NCBI GenBank assembly: GCA_009869945.1
Contig: WIXG01000105.1
Span: 1-64,000 of the forward strand
From: Mesaphorura yosii
Taxonomy: Eukaryota; Arthropoda; Collembola; Poduromorpha; Tullbergiidae
Direction of reading: 5' to 3'
Length of the DNA stretch: 64,000 bases
Positions 45,802-59,200 of the stretch are shown here, piece after piece (the first letter of the stretch is position 1; each line of letters begins with the position of its first letter). The notes below the pieces were generated by a model. The model was given only the letters and a program-made list of their open reading frames with translations. It did no database searches and was not told the origin of the DNA. The translations under genes were made by a program, and so were the position numbers.

Positions 45802-47044
45802 CTACAGCAAGTATAAATGCTGAGTCAGCCGTTCGTCTGCCGCCGAGCTGTTGAGGGCCATGCCAGCCAAGTACGCGAGCTTCTTCGCGTACTGACACAC
45901 CGCCAGGACGCTGACGCGCCCGCTCCAGTTGAAGTACAAGTGCGTCAGTTTGTACGTGAAATGCTGGAGCTTGTCAGGCGCCTGGCCCTACTGATCGAAG
46001 AGGACGTTGTACGCCGTCGGGTTGACGGTGCCTTGCTTCGCGCGCTGGGAGACAAGATAGAAGTCGAAGCGTTCGGGCAGCGTGACGGCGTCGTCGAAAA
46101 TTGTTCCACATTGGATTTTGTCGGTGGGGGGATGAAGGGAGAAAGAAACGCATGTTGATCCGTTTGTTTACGACGATGAGCGTGAATTTTGGCGGTGGCT
46201 GATTGTGAGAGCCGTAAAATTCCGTCAAACCCTCCGAAAGGATGACGCAGCGTCAGAAACGAGAAGCGACTGGACTGTTGCGCCTCGCCCAAAAAGCAGA
46301 AAACTTACCTTAATCGCTTGGACCTCGACATATTATATTCACGTATTAAGCTGGCCTTCGCCAACACCATCGCGATACAGAATTATTTGGTCTGGAAGCA
46401 TGCCGTCATTCACGTTATGGTAGTTGTTCAGGCACTCTACGAAAGCGAAAAATGGCACGAATCGCGAAAAAAGGTTAAATTTTAAAAATTTCGTACTTCG
46501 TAAAATCCGGATTGGTGGTGGCGACCATCGCCCCCACCGTCTCCTCTTTCGGCCCCCGTCGTTGTTGTGCACGTCCAAGCTGACAACCATCACCTTCGAA
46601 CCGTCATTCTTGTTCACGATGCTCCACGGAATCCCACCAAGCTTGGCGTTCATTTGCACCACGACCTTGGTAGCGATAGACTTGAACCGTTTGCTCTTCA
46701 TGTTATCGGCGATGAGAGTGCAAATTTTGGTAAGTAAAATGAATCATTTTACGAAATTACTTAAAATGTTAATTGGCTTAGCTTGTGTGGTCAATAAATG
46801 CACGCTTTTTCACAGCTCTCCAAATATCCATATCTTTTTATTTATCTTTGTTGTGCAGAATGACAAACACAAGCTGCAGATGCGTTCTGTTCTGCTGAAC
46901 AGCCTTGTCGACATCTTCCGTGTAAGAAACGATGTCTGAGTCCCGAATTTTGTTGCTGCAAGGTGACAAGCACAGCACAATTTGTCCAATATTGATGCTT
47001 GAAACAGACGAATTAGTCAACGATTCCTCCCATTTGCATTGCAA
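45802..47044 (-). pseudogene. Piwi-clade Argonaute pseudogene (MID/PIWI part)
   Basis: The minus strand carries Piwi signatures in order. A MID-like segment (HLQLVFVILHNKDK, then AVKKRAFIDHTS) is followed by LIADNMKSKRFKSIATKVVV, QMNAKLGGIPW, VMVVSLDVHNN (first catalytic Asp), LYRDGVGEGQL (second Asp), KFTLIVVNKRINMRFF, DDAVTLPERFDFYLVSQRA, KLQHFTYKLTHLYFNWSG, CQYAKKLAYLAGMALNSS and a C-terminus HLYLL with stop at 45802. The copy is broken: stops follow the HNKDK segment, two lie just after GQLNT, one lies after NVLFDQ, and the frame shifts after VHNNDGG and after RQNP. Intron boundaries survive (AAG|GTAAGT near 46307), so it is an unprocessed partial duplicate. N-terminal and PAZ regions were not found. 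In animals Piwi proteins use piRNAs to silence transposons. Confidence 0.85.
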
Positions 47045-50024
47045 TTATTGTGATCGTACTTAAACTGTCGATTTACTGGAATTCTTTGGGGTTTGTGTTT
47101 TGTATTTGTACTACATTTCTGAGTATTGTATCTGTGACACGACAGGTCAAGCTCCGGCTCGGTTCAGTCGAATTTAGAGTCGTAAAATTGGCCATTGAGG
47201 CTTTGAGGCCATAAAATACGTGAACGTGAAGTCTCAGACTCGGCGACTCTACTGAGTGTGGCGCAGCAGGAGTCGGGAGGAGGTTTCCCAGATTATAAAA
47301 ACTGTCTAATCGCAATCGCTTTACATATCACGTCATTGTTCTATTGTAAAATATTATTGTTCGCGACAACAACAAGAGATTAGCCCCAGCCCAGCGTTGG
47401 AGTCTTGGAGTTCAGGTTCACGACCTTTTTCATGCGCGCTGCGTATTTTTACGTACAAGCGTGCAACTCGGCACGGCCTTAAAAAGCAAGTGATTCGGGT
47501 TTTGCATGTCTGTCTCCAATTACAGCTTGTAGCTTGCTAGCTGTGGGTCGGTTTCTTATTTTTCAGATTTGGAAAGCGATTAAATTCGACTACTGCCAGA
47601 AAAATAGTAAAAAGTACGAGTTCAAGACCAGGCCGATTTTTTAAAATGCAGTAGTTCGAATTTTGAGGTTGGAACAAACGATCACTAGAAAAAAGGGCGA
47701 CTTCTTTACGACGGAGACACTGAATACTTAAATTCGTTGATTTTTCGGCAGAAAAAGTTAAAACTGAGCTGTCGGCCTCATAAATTGGCTTCTGTTGTCG
47801 GATTTTTGTGTAATTTGGGCAAAACACGCGTGCTAACGTTGTTAATGAGTGATTGCGTTGGACATAGCATTTTCCTGAACTAAAACTGGAAGGGCGAGTT
47901 AGAATCCGTTAAATGAATCAAACTTTCTTGTTGAGATGTAAAAAAAATTTCAAGTCACTCGTGGTCATCCTTGTTAAGGATTGTAGCAGATTTTTAACTG
48001 ACAGCCGCGTAATTCGCATTTGTCAATTCAACAATTTAGCACCCACAAATCTTCGGCTGAAGCAGAGAACCCGAACGCCGCACCGAGAATGTCAAGAATC
48101 GAAGTCTACTGGAGAATCGCCTCGCCTCGCTTTCCATTTCCATGCTTTTCGTGTCGCGTGCTGCACCGCATTTTGCTATTTTAGAGGTTTTGCAGGTGGC
48201 AATAATTTTCGCCGATTGAAGTTTCCAATTTCATTTTCGCTTTGTGGCTCGAGACGTCGAGAATCGAGATCGCTTACGCATTTCTTGATTGTTTTCGCAA
48301 TTCACTGCCGATTTCTCCAGAAACTCAGAATCTCGCTCGTTTATTTCTGTAGGTCGCAAGTCGCAAGACGGGGTCGCAAAACTAAAATGCGTCCACGTTC
48401 CAGTTCGCAGGCAAGGTAAAGACAAAAGAATTTCATTTTTACTCAAGTAAGTTTCAGTTTCGGTCTGAACTTTTCCTGATTCTTGAGTCTTGGTCTTGTG
48501 TCTCATTTCGCATGGTTTATGGTTCCGCATCCGCGTCCTTCTCTTCCTGGAGATCGTTTTCGCATCCTCGCTCGTGCTGAGGACAAGAACAAGTACTTTT
48601 GGCAATGACCCTCAACCTCGATTCACATTTGACTTGACTTTGGCTTGGCTTGGCCGACCACAGGAAGCTTTCAGCGTAAGTTTCCTTTCCCGACCGCATT
48701 GCATTTCATTATTGTCAATTTGCCAGCACAACGCAGGGCTGGAAAAATTTCGGCTCAGCGACAAGACAAGTGAAACAAAACCTCAAATCAAATTACCATT
48801 ACAAGTCCAATAACGACAACGGCAGTGCAGTGCAACAAATGGCGGTGATTTCCGTGTGCTTTTACTTTACATTTACTGCGTTGTCTTCTGTTTATTGTTC
48901 GTGCCAAGCTTTTACTGGAATGAGTGCTTAAAACCCGATTTCCCCTGGTCACGGCCATTCGACCATAATGCACGCTTTGCTTTGCCGGTTCCATTTATTT
49001 GATGAAGATAATAATTGAATCTTTATTCTTTAGTGCTCGTAATCGTTGTTGTCTCTGCCCGTTGCGTTTTTTTGATAGCCGTGGATTGAACTGTGGTTTT
49101 GTAGTTCCATAATTAATTGCTGGATTCGATTCCAGTGCATCTCCCGCTCAACGATAACATCACCCAAGCAGCGACTCCAAGTATACCTGTTCTCAAGGTT
49201 TTCCTTTTAAGATAATTTTTACTCAACTTCAATTGACATCGATGAAGATTAGGATCGATTTTATTCAATAAATTCACAAGTCTATCTGCAAAAATTCATA
49301 AAATTAATTACACACGCGACAAGAGGTTCGAGTGGGATGTAATGTAATCAAGTAATTATGCTAAATCAGTAATTATGTAAGTATTTAGTCATTACACGAG
49401 TGAATACACGAAGTAGGGCAACAACAGCTCAATTTGCGCCACAAGCAAACTGCATTCATGATTCGCCCGCGTCTGCATTCTCGATTCCTGCTAAACTCAC
49501 ATCGGCATTCTTATCAGTTATCACATATCCCCTGCTTTTAGATTCATACGAAGACGTCCAGCGAAGACGAAGACACACACACAGCTGATTGATTAGATCG
49601 AGTGAATAGCGCAGTGCAGTGCAGTGAATTAAGTGAATAGTAACTTGGTTTTGGTAATCGAGTCAGTTATTAGTTAATTAAAGTAGCTAGCGGTAAGATA
49701 ATTGATAACGGGAACTGGCAGTATTTACAGGACAGACAGGCGGAAAGGAACTCCGCTAAGAACAGGAAGATGACGTAGAATCGCACGAAGATGAAGATCT
49801 CTGCTACTACTCGAAGTAGCCAACAAGTAAGTTTGTAAGTAGTAAATAATTTAATTTCTTTTTGGTCTCTACGCTCCATACGCAGTCGAACGTGAAGATT
49901 GGAGGATCATTCTTCATACTCCGGCAACTCAACTGGGGGCAGAGCTCGTAAGTCGTACTCGTATTTTTACGCCAAGAATTCATGATCATTTGCCCAAATT
50001 AGAGTACACAATAACTCTCATCTT
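47045..50024. other. Intergenic, 3 kb
   Basis: No gene recognised. A 168-codon plus-strand frame (47913-48419) and a 124-codon minus-strand frame overlap each other and both have biased, motif-free composition. The right end should contain the 3' UTR of the beat gene. Confidence 0.35.
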
Positions 50025-53000
50025 TTAGGTACTTGGATGCACTGAACTTGGGACGAGGAGACACAGACGCAGCAGCACGAAGCCGAGGAGCAGAAAATTG
50101 ATGATTGTTGAACTTGACATTTTAAGACTCGGCGACGAAGACAAGTTACTCGAGAATTCTGTAACGCAATGCAAAGAAACAGAAAACAGCTTAGAATTAT
50201 CATTCATGTCGAGGCCGAGGCAAGTTTAACCGAAACTGGAGAAGAAGTTCAAAGTTGGCGTTGGCAATGGCAGGCAACTTTGTAACAGCAGCAATAAAAA
50301 GTGTGTGACATTTATCGATTGCTCAGACTCCAGTGAATCCGGTCGAAATTCGTGAGTTTCGGCAGAAAAAAAGTGTGTGCGTGCATTCGTCGGCGTCTCG
50401 ACTAACTTTTGTAATGAATCTTAGCTTCTTAACCGGATCCGCTCCGTATGTACGCACCTGAATCGAACGTCGATTTGCTCTGCTCCATAATCGGGCCCTT
50501 TTCGGGGTGATCCTGAAGTACACTTTCCTCGTTCGTCCGCCAATAAAAGTCTTCTATCTTTGCCACGCATTTGATTTTCAAGTCTTTATTCCTAAAGTGC
50601 TTGCGCTTTATCTGAAAAGATGACATCCGAGAACTTTAGTCAACATTTGCATCTTTTTGTAAAAGATCTTCCACATTTGAGTGACTTTCGGCTCGCCTCA
50701 ACGACTCACCTGAAACGAGAGCCCAAGAACCGCCGTTTCCAGCCCATGCTCGTCAATTATGACTGGATACTTCCTCAAGAATCGTTCATCGGCCTGGTGT
50801 CAAATAAATTAGCAGATTAATTAGTTAAGTAATCAGTGCCTACTTAGATTTGCCCTACCATTTCGCCGTTGATGTGCCACACGAGTTTGGCAGCTGGTTT
50901 GGCTCGTGCCGAGGTGCAATTTATTCGCACGATATCATCAATCCCGTAGCGGGGTCGTCCTCCTTCTATAAGTGGGCCATCATCTGGCAAATCTGAAACC
51001 CAATCAAGAGGAAACCGCTGCGAATCAATTCACTGCACAGCACACCGAGAAAGTTCAGTGCATTATCACTAATTAATTGCCAACTGCTTAATTTGGTAAT
51101 TTCCCAGTGCCAGCGTTCTCGTTCTTCGTTCGTAAGTAAGTCGGCTCATATTAAGCGGTACAAATTGACAGCGATTGATTAGTGACATTGTTCATCTACG
51201 TCTGGAATGTCAAGCGGTTAATCGAACAAGCAAGACAAGAAGAATCGTCTTCGCAGTGGCAGTGGCAGTCTCGTAGAAGAAAAAGTTTCCAGTTTCGTGT
51301 ATCGCTTTCTTGCTCCAGTGAAACTGCCACCGCCGAAGCTGATAATGTTTCTCAAGCCAGCCTAGTCACAGGAGCCAAGGAGGCCAGATGAGGTCTCATC
51401 CTGACTGGCTTTGCATGCGGTATTTCGTTCATTGGAATACCAAGAGTGAAAAGGGTCTCCAGGGATCTCTTTCCATACACGTGACTTGCATAACTGAGCC
51501 GCAGCAGCCACGCCAGGCCAGGCCGACAAGACGAGACACTGCAGCAAGCAGCAGGAAGGCAGCAGGAGAAAGATGCGATACAACTTTCTTTTTGACGGGT
51601 AAAAATTGGCCTTCGCTTTGCAAATAAGGCTGAGGGCTGAATCGGCTGAGCACTGCGGTAAAACGAAGACGGAGAGGCAATGGTACTTCCACGACTCCGC
51701 TGCTGCAGGAGAAACGCTGGCCCAGAGACGTCAGAGACAAGAAGACTGACAAGGTGAAAAATTTGGAGTGTGTAAAGAAATGTACTTCACCATGTAAATA
51801 AGTTTACTCACGTGTGCTGTAAATGGTTAATTTAGTCGGAGGTGGTAAATTGCGGCCGACGATCGACGGCGGCTGCTCAGAAACGGAGAAACTGGAAACT
51901 GCCTTGGCGTGGCATAAATTTTAAAAAATGCAACCCTTTGGACCCTTCGCCGCCGGGCAATTCGACAATCATAAAAAGCAAGACGAAATCAGCAGTAAAA
52001 GCTAGAACTTAATCAAGAATCCAGAAAATTGCAAATCTAAAATCTAAATTACAAGTACAAGCCAAAAAGCAAGGCGCCAATTCAACTTTTGATAAACCTT
52101 TCACATCACAAACGCAACAGTACAGATTCAAAAAATTCCTCCAGGATTCAGAGCAACACCACAGAATTAAAAACGAAGCTCGGATTCAACTAACGAGTTC
52201 AAGAAAGTCAACATAAATTCTGAAATTATAAATTAAATCCTTGTTTCCTCCACCCGCGCGGCCGGCTCGTAAATCCAAGCAGATCGCCAGTCAAGCCAGT
52301 CGACTCATAAAACGGTCGGCTTATTTGAAGTGTGCAGGGCAAAAATTCGGCGAGCACGTACCAAAACAATATAAAACACAATCGGTCAGCAGTCGAGTTT
52401 ATGGTGCGAAACCGAAATTAAAAGTGCCGACGGAATCTCCTGCCAATTTCGCGTGCCGTTTTGTAATTGTAGAACAGACTGCCGCTGCAACCTCGTCCGG
52501 AAATAAAAAAGGCCAATCACGAGCGCCCAGCTCGAGTTTGATCAACTCATCGCCATCGCCATTGTCAAATTATGTGTTTTGGTCGTCGGACCGAGAACAG
52601 GAAACGGATTCCTTTGAACAATAATGCTAGGCCAAGACGGCAGAAGACGATTTCAACTTCTTTGTTTACATATCTCTGTTGTTCTTCTGAAAATTTGCTT
52701 TGTGCACGCGTAACGCAGGAAATCTGTCACATGAAAGAAATGGATACAAGAAAAGAATTCTTGAGACGAATATAATTTCATTATGGCCAAGGGACAGACA
52801 ACCGCGTAAGGCAAAACAAGAGGAAGACTACAGCGTGACATGGCATGGGAGGTTTTTTGATGAGCACAAAGGAAAAACTTCAAAGGCCAGCCAGCCAAGT
52901 TGGAGGACAAAGTTGGTCATCTTCAGTTCGTCTCGTTCTCAGCTCGTCAGGAGCGGAAATGTGGTCCAGGCGGCCAGAAACCTGAGTTCAGCCGTAGCAC

Positions 53001-56000
53001 CCAATTCGAATTGGAAACGAAACGAACGAGAATGACACACTTTTTTGGACCTTTTGAGAGATTTTTCATAAATTCGCGCGGTGCGGCGCGTGGCGCGACG
53101 GGCCGTGCGTGAGCACGCATGAAAAGAGCCTCGAAATGCACGCGAACGCGTGCGTACTGATTCCTCTTTCGCCATCGCGAGCTTGGATCTTGCTCGTGGA
53201 GAGACAAGAGACATTGTAAATTTCATGAATCTATAAAAGAAAAGGGATTATGAGGCTTTTCCCAGTTTTAAAACACTAAAACGCATTTTACTGCGTGCCT
53301 GCCTGCTTCACAATTCACGAACACGACCTGGCACAGGCACGGATCCATTCACAGGCTCATTGCTCATTCTGTGCCACGGCACGGGCACGGCGAATGCGAA
53401 TAGGCGAATCTGCATGCTTTTGCTTTCACAGTGCCTTGCTTTGCTGTGCGAATCTAATAAAAATCTTGAGATGTGTACGTATAATTTATAAGACCGTGCT
53501 TAAAATATTCATTCATTTTTATTATTAGATTACGATGCGTCTCGTCGGGTGCGGGTGTTGTAGCATTTTTTCTTTGAAGCTGTGCTGTGCTGCCAATGGT
53601 GTCAATGTGTTTCTTAAGTTTCTTCGTCTGTCAGTAGAAAATGTCACAATACTGAAAGACAGGCACAAGGTACGCCCACACATATTTGGAAATGAAGACG
53701 TTCCCAGCTTGATTGTCCCGTCATTCTTCTGCCTACGCACGCGCCACGCGTGCGGGACAAAGCAAAAGGCAGCCTGAGTTCGAGTTCCAGCCGTCTTTTT
53801 AACATTTTAACAGTCGGAGGAAATGAAAACGTGACTTTCATTGGAAATTCGGTGGACGAACGCTAAAAGATGAAATCCCATGCTCAAAACGCACGTTTTT
53901 TAAAAGTGAGAGTCAGGAGAAATTCGCAGTCCGAATGATCGTTTTTTGCAAATTATTCGCAATTCGCGAGGGTAAAAACTGAATTTTCGTGGTCGCACAG
54001 AGTTTTCAATTACCAATGTCGGTTGAAGTCATTTGTATTTTTCTATTTTCACATTATTATCAATTAACCCTCGACAAATTCCAAGGGGATCCCACCCGTG
54101 CGATGCGATGCGCATAAATTGAGTCAAATTGAGAAGTGTGGACACGAAATTTTGGTGTCCTTCATCATCGTCGCTCAAGATGCGTTGCGGAATAGCCTCC
54201 TGTCTGACTTGGACTCATTACCTCATCTCGTCTAGCAGCAGCCTAAAACTGACGCGAGTGACACTGACACCATGCCGGGCCTCACATCTCAAGATGATAA
54301 AGTGGTGGAGACTCAATTATGATTGTTTTCCTGAAGTAATGAAATTTAAGAGATGAATTATTGAATTATAAAGCAGGCGGTGCCCGCCCACGGCGGCCGA
54401 CGCGGTTTCAAGCCAGGCAACATTTGCAACGGCTTGGCTCTGGGAAGTGTCTTCCATAATGAAATGACGAAGAAGATGAAGATGAAGGAAGATAATGAAG
54501 AGCTGCCGCCGCCGCTGGCACAGGCAGGGAAAGCCTCTGTTCTACTCTGCTCTGCGAGGAAATTAATCAAGAAGTGTCTTAATGTCTTAAGTAGACGCGG
54601 CCACGCGGCGGCGGTTGCGTGGGGTTCTTGTCTGGCTCGTAATTACGATGCTCGTACAAGAATTCGAACAAGTTTGCGTGCGTTACGCGTTGCGTTAGTG
54701 TGCGCATCTGTGCCGTGCGTGCGCCTTGTGTGAGAGAACAACGTGATAAGATTTTTAAAATTCGCAGTCGCAGTCGCCGATTCAATTGCCATTTCTCTGG
54801 AGCCAAGCTCGAATTGTTAGAAACTTGACACAAGACACAAGACGAGAAAAGCAAAGGCAAAAGTTGGCCTCCCGGCATCAGTTTCCTTAAATTCTTTAAT
54901 TCTGTCAAACAGAAAAACGATAATTTATCCCTTGAGGGATTTAACCCATTTTTCCTTTATCTTTCGGGCCACCGTGCCGTGCCGTGCCGTGCCGTGCCGC
55001 CATTTTCGCATGGCATCTTGCGAGCCCGGAGCGACTCGCCGACTTGTCGACTTGACAGAAATGAATTCCCGACTGATACGATACCGGGAGACGAGACAAC
55101 AAGTTTGCGAATCGCAGCCTGAGTGGCATGACTTTTATACCCGCATTAGGCTTTTAGTGTCCCCTCGAGGCGGAGGCGAATCGAGTGCGCCAGAGATCAG
55201 AGACGCTGATAGAATTAGATTCGCCTTTCGCCGTCTTCGGGGAACGCGGACAGGCCGACTTCCTGACTCCTGACTTGACTTGACATGGCAGGTTGGCAGC
55301 CTTGTTGATAAAACAAAGGAATTATGAATGACGAGCCTACAGGCACCGGCTCTGGCCCGCCTGGAAAATGGGCTCAGATCAGATGGAGTCAGAGTTCATC
55401 AGGCAAAGAAACTGGCGCGACGCGCGAGAGCACGAATTTTCAAATCAAATCCCAAGCGGATACGCAGATTTGTTCCTGGAGCAGTACGACAGATGAAGAA
55501 TTCTATTTTTCAGTGCTCGGCTTGGCGCTCGGTTATTTATTCAGGAGGCAGTTGTCAAGATTTGCAGACTTGCTCTCGGTCGTCCAGGCCATGACCATAA
55601 ATATTCCATTCCAAATGATCATGTCTTATTTATCTAAGCAGTAAACAGTGAAGAGGTGCTGCACGGCTCCCTCCGACTTACCTACAACCATCATGTGGCT
55701 GCTCTGAACGGCCGTTTGGAACGCAGGTGCTTCTCCGCTCACTTCGCACTTGTAAACCCCCGACGCACTGAGCCCCACGTTCTCCAACGTGACGACGTTG
55801 TCAGTCGAATTTAGCAACTGCAAAAACAAACCACAACCGCAACAAATCAATTAGTCATCTGAGCCACAGCCACAGGCTACAGGCAGAGCCTACAGTTTGA
55901 AGTCGTTGGTCTGACGGAGATTAAGAGCTTAATCTTATAAGTCGGTGTGTGGCAATCAATTACAATTACTTACGTTGACTGTGAATCCTGGCAGATCAAA

Positions 56001-56243
56001 CGTTTGAGCTGGTGGATTATCACCTGGCAGAAATCTGTAAAACTCCTTTCCGTCCTTGTACCACTTGACAGAGTACAGGGCTTCGTTCTCCAGGTCGTAG
56101 TGACACTCCAGCCGAACGGGTTGTCCGTGTATTGTGTAGCGGGGAATACGGAGACTGGCAAGGCGCACCATCGAGACTTCTGAAAATGAGCACAAGGACA
56201 AAGCAAAACAATTAAGAAACGGTGAATGGAGAACGGCAGCCAT
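50025..56243 (-). CDS. beat: Beaten-path (beat) family immunoglobulin protein, 6 exons
   Basis: Beat proteins are Ig-domain guidance molecules that pair with Sidestep-family receptors in motor axon steering. Minus-strand exons are 56243-55974, 55817-55682, 50992-50859, 50793-50710, 50611-50458 and 50158-50025, giving 303 aa. The ATG at 56243 follows an in-frame TAA and starts a moderately hydrophobic leader (FLNCFALSLCSF). Ig1 shows VRLECHYDLENEALYSVKWY and SGVYKCEVSGEAPAF; Ig2 shows GGRPRYGIDDIVRINCTSAR, LVWHINGE, IIDEHGLETAVLGL and FYWRTNEES. The last exon is Ser-rich and then hydrophobic (IINFLLLGFVLLRLCLLV) with an eight-residue tail, suggesting membrane or GPI anchoring. A 4.7-kb intron separates Ig1 from Ig2. 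The acceptor-like TTTTCAG before 56179 leaves open a separate upstream signal-peptide exon. The beat subclass is not determined. Confidence 0.9.
50993..55681 (-). other. Large beat intron (4.7 kb)
   Basis: This intron lies between the Ig1 and Ig2 exons. No nested gene recognised; the 127-codon plus-strand frame at 52241-52624 has no motif. It contains a GCCGT tandem run at about 54972-54999. Confidence 0.5.
54972..54999. repeat. Tandem pentamer (GCCGT)n
   Basis: Five to six head-to-tail copies of GTGCC/GCCGT within the large beat intron, a short microsatellite. Confidence 0.8.
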
Positions 56244-59200
56244 CAACAATTACGCCTACTACGTCAAATTACCTACGAAAGATAAGAACTATGCTGAATG
56301 CCGAAGTAATTAAAGATACGAAGCAGGTAAAAATGCACTAATCTCTAACGGATGTACTAGCCGGGCATTTAAGACTCGCTCGCCGGCGTGTCGTGTCTTT
56401 TTGTTACCTCTAAACATTAAACCAATTAAGGCAAATGAGAATTGTTTTATAGTTTCTTAAATCTATTTCAGGTACCACCAACTTTTCGCATTCAGACTGA
56501 GCGAGTCGAGGAATGCGGAATGTCAAGGCTCAGGCAGGCATGGAAGCTGAGGTTCGTGTAGTCTGCATTCAGAAGTCATGTACGGTTAATTCCAAGACCA
56601 GAAACTATCACGCGCCTGTGAATCGTAATCGTAATCCATTCTTCAGCGTGGACGTGGACTATGGACCAACTTTTGTCAATTAATTTTAAAATGAACCAGA
56701 AAAAGCCAACTCTCGCTGCTAAAAGCCGGCCTTGTCGTGGCCAAAGAATGAATGGAAGAAAATATGAGGAAGAAAGCGACGACGAAGAACACAAAAGAAA
56801 ACTTTTAATCCATTCCTCCTCGACTCGGTATTGCGAGATCAACCCACGCCACGCTTACTTTCTTCTTGGTAAGTACGGCGACGACAAAGCAGTAAATTTT
56901 GTGCAATTTAGCAGTTTAAAAAGGAAGCCGTGGCCGTGGTCGTGCAAGAGATGAACATTAAGATTAACAGCAGCGCGGTGAGTGAAAATATTATCATTCT
57001 TAATACAATGACAATAGCGATGATCCATTGTTAGCTTTATTTTGTACTTTATCATTTTTGTGGAATCATTTTTCTTCACAAATCTTTATCTTGTCTTTAC
57101 AGTTTACTTTCGACTTTTACGCTCGTGTACACAATATCCGACAAGCTCCAAAACATGAGGGCAAAGGCCAAGTCAGGCGGGGACGAGTGGACTCAGTTTA
57201 CAGTAATTAGGCCGAAGTCAAGCGCCAAGCCGGCCACGTATTCTTTGCAAGTTTGGCCTTTTACTAGAAAAGTTGCGGATTTCTTGTCGGTTTTAATTTT
57301 ATGCGAGCGGGTTCGCTCGCCTTCTTCGTTTTCTTTCAGGAGCGCGAGCGGTAATTTATATTTATGGTACCCAAGCAGCGATGGCCACGCCACGCTCAGG
57401 AAAGACAAAAGGCTAAAGGCTCGGGGTGGCGTCATAAGGAGACGAAGCCACAACGCTCGGTAACTCGGCAGTAAAACGCGGTGGAGTGGAGTCGAGTGGA
57501 GACTGCGCCAGAAAGGTAATGGGCCATATTATTATGATGATGGCACTTTGGAGACAACAAGCCAAGACGGCGGCGGCCTCCTGACAAGATGCAAGATACA
57601 AAAATGAAAACACAACTTTCACTTTCTTAAGGCAGGCATTTCAAAATTTTATGTCCGTGCCTGCTTTGTAGCCCTGAACGCGGGCCGCGTTTTATGTTCG
57701 TTCTTTCTAATATACTTTGAATTATGAACCCATTCAACAACATTAAAAAATACACATTTCAGAGTACGGAAAACGGCGTGGGCTCGGGTTTATTATTGGC
57801 ACTTCCCAGCGACTGCGGCCGTGGCTGGAGAAAGTGAATTCAGGCTCCAAGATTCCGAGCCAAGGCTGACGAGCTCACCTGGTTTTTATGCTCGCGCGCC
57901 GCGCACGCATTTCACACTCAATACACTTGTCACTCAGCGACTCAGCAGCCTTTTTACTGCCGGTCGCATAAATATCGCACGTAAAATTATTATAGCCCGC
58001 ATTTGAGTACGCAAGAGCAAGCACAAGAGCAAGTTTTTAATAAAATAATCCATTACACGTACAGATGACAGATATTCTAACAGCATCTAACTTCATGGTT
58101 AAGAATGATAGCTTGAATTGTTTGCAATCATTTCAGCGGAGTTCACGACCGTCGTCCTTTGCATTTACAATAAAATGCATTCGGAATTGCACTTTCACCG
58201 TCGCGTCGTTAGAAACGCACTGGCACTCGAAAGTGCAGCGAAATACCAAGCATGTAAGCAAATGACTTTATTTAAATGTCAATGCACTTGCTGACTGACT
58301 GCTAATTCTTTGCTTTATGCTTCCTCGTCGTTTCTTTCATTTTTGTATGGCTTGGCTTGCTATAGACAGCATTCCGCAACTGCAACCAATTCCAAGCTCC
58401 GAGCTGCGGTTTGGCTGAAATTCGGGATCCTGATAGGAATTCCAGCTACGCATTCAATAAATTCCAGGCGGGCCAGGCACGGGCAAGACAAGCGACAGCA
58501 CAAAACAAGGCTCGAGCAGGTCACAAGTCACAGGCCTCAATTGTGCTTTGTGCATCTAACTTGACGGCTGCTGATTTGATTCAGGGTTGGGTTATTAATA
58601 AGAATACCAAAGCTCCAAAGCTGAATGTTTCGTTGCCTGAATAGAATTCCTGCTATTGCCTTTGCCTTTGAGAATTGAGAAGTAAATCATTCTCTCCTCA
58701 ATCACAATAAATTCCGAGCCAGCCTGTCTGCCGGCCTGGCCCAAATTACACAACCACAATAAAGTAAAGCACACACAGTTGTAAAATCAAAGCCGCCGGA
58801 GCCTCCAAGTTGCCAGCCAAGTCAAGTTCAGTGTTCCGGTTGTTTACTGTTCACACATCAGGAATCAGAGTCCCACGAGCCAAGCCACCAGCCCAGATTT
58901 TTCTACAAGATGAATTTCATCTCATTTCCTAAACGTGCGGCGTACACGGCAAGGATTGTATTTTCAGCGCGTGCAATTACGATTACGACAAGACTACTTA
59001 ATAAAGTTAAGGAAAGGTGAGCGGCCAAGAATACATTTCCATTTACAAACTTGGATCTTGGCAGTGTAGAAGTGTAAACGAAAGGGTAACAGGAAATGAG
59101 AACCAGGGCCAAGTCAAGTCAAGACTGAAAGGTAAATCCCAAGTGTCACGTACGTACAATTTGTTACGCTGTCAGAGAAAGTGAAAAGAAAACACGGCAG

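Noticed and set aside
47913-48419. 168-codon plus-strand gene
   Set aside because: Arg/Ser/Phe-rich, overlaps an equally open minus-strand frame, no domain recognised.
52241-52624. Gene nested in the beat intron
   Set aside because: 127 codons, disordered composition, no motif and no convincing splice or poly(A) context.
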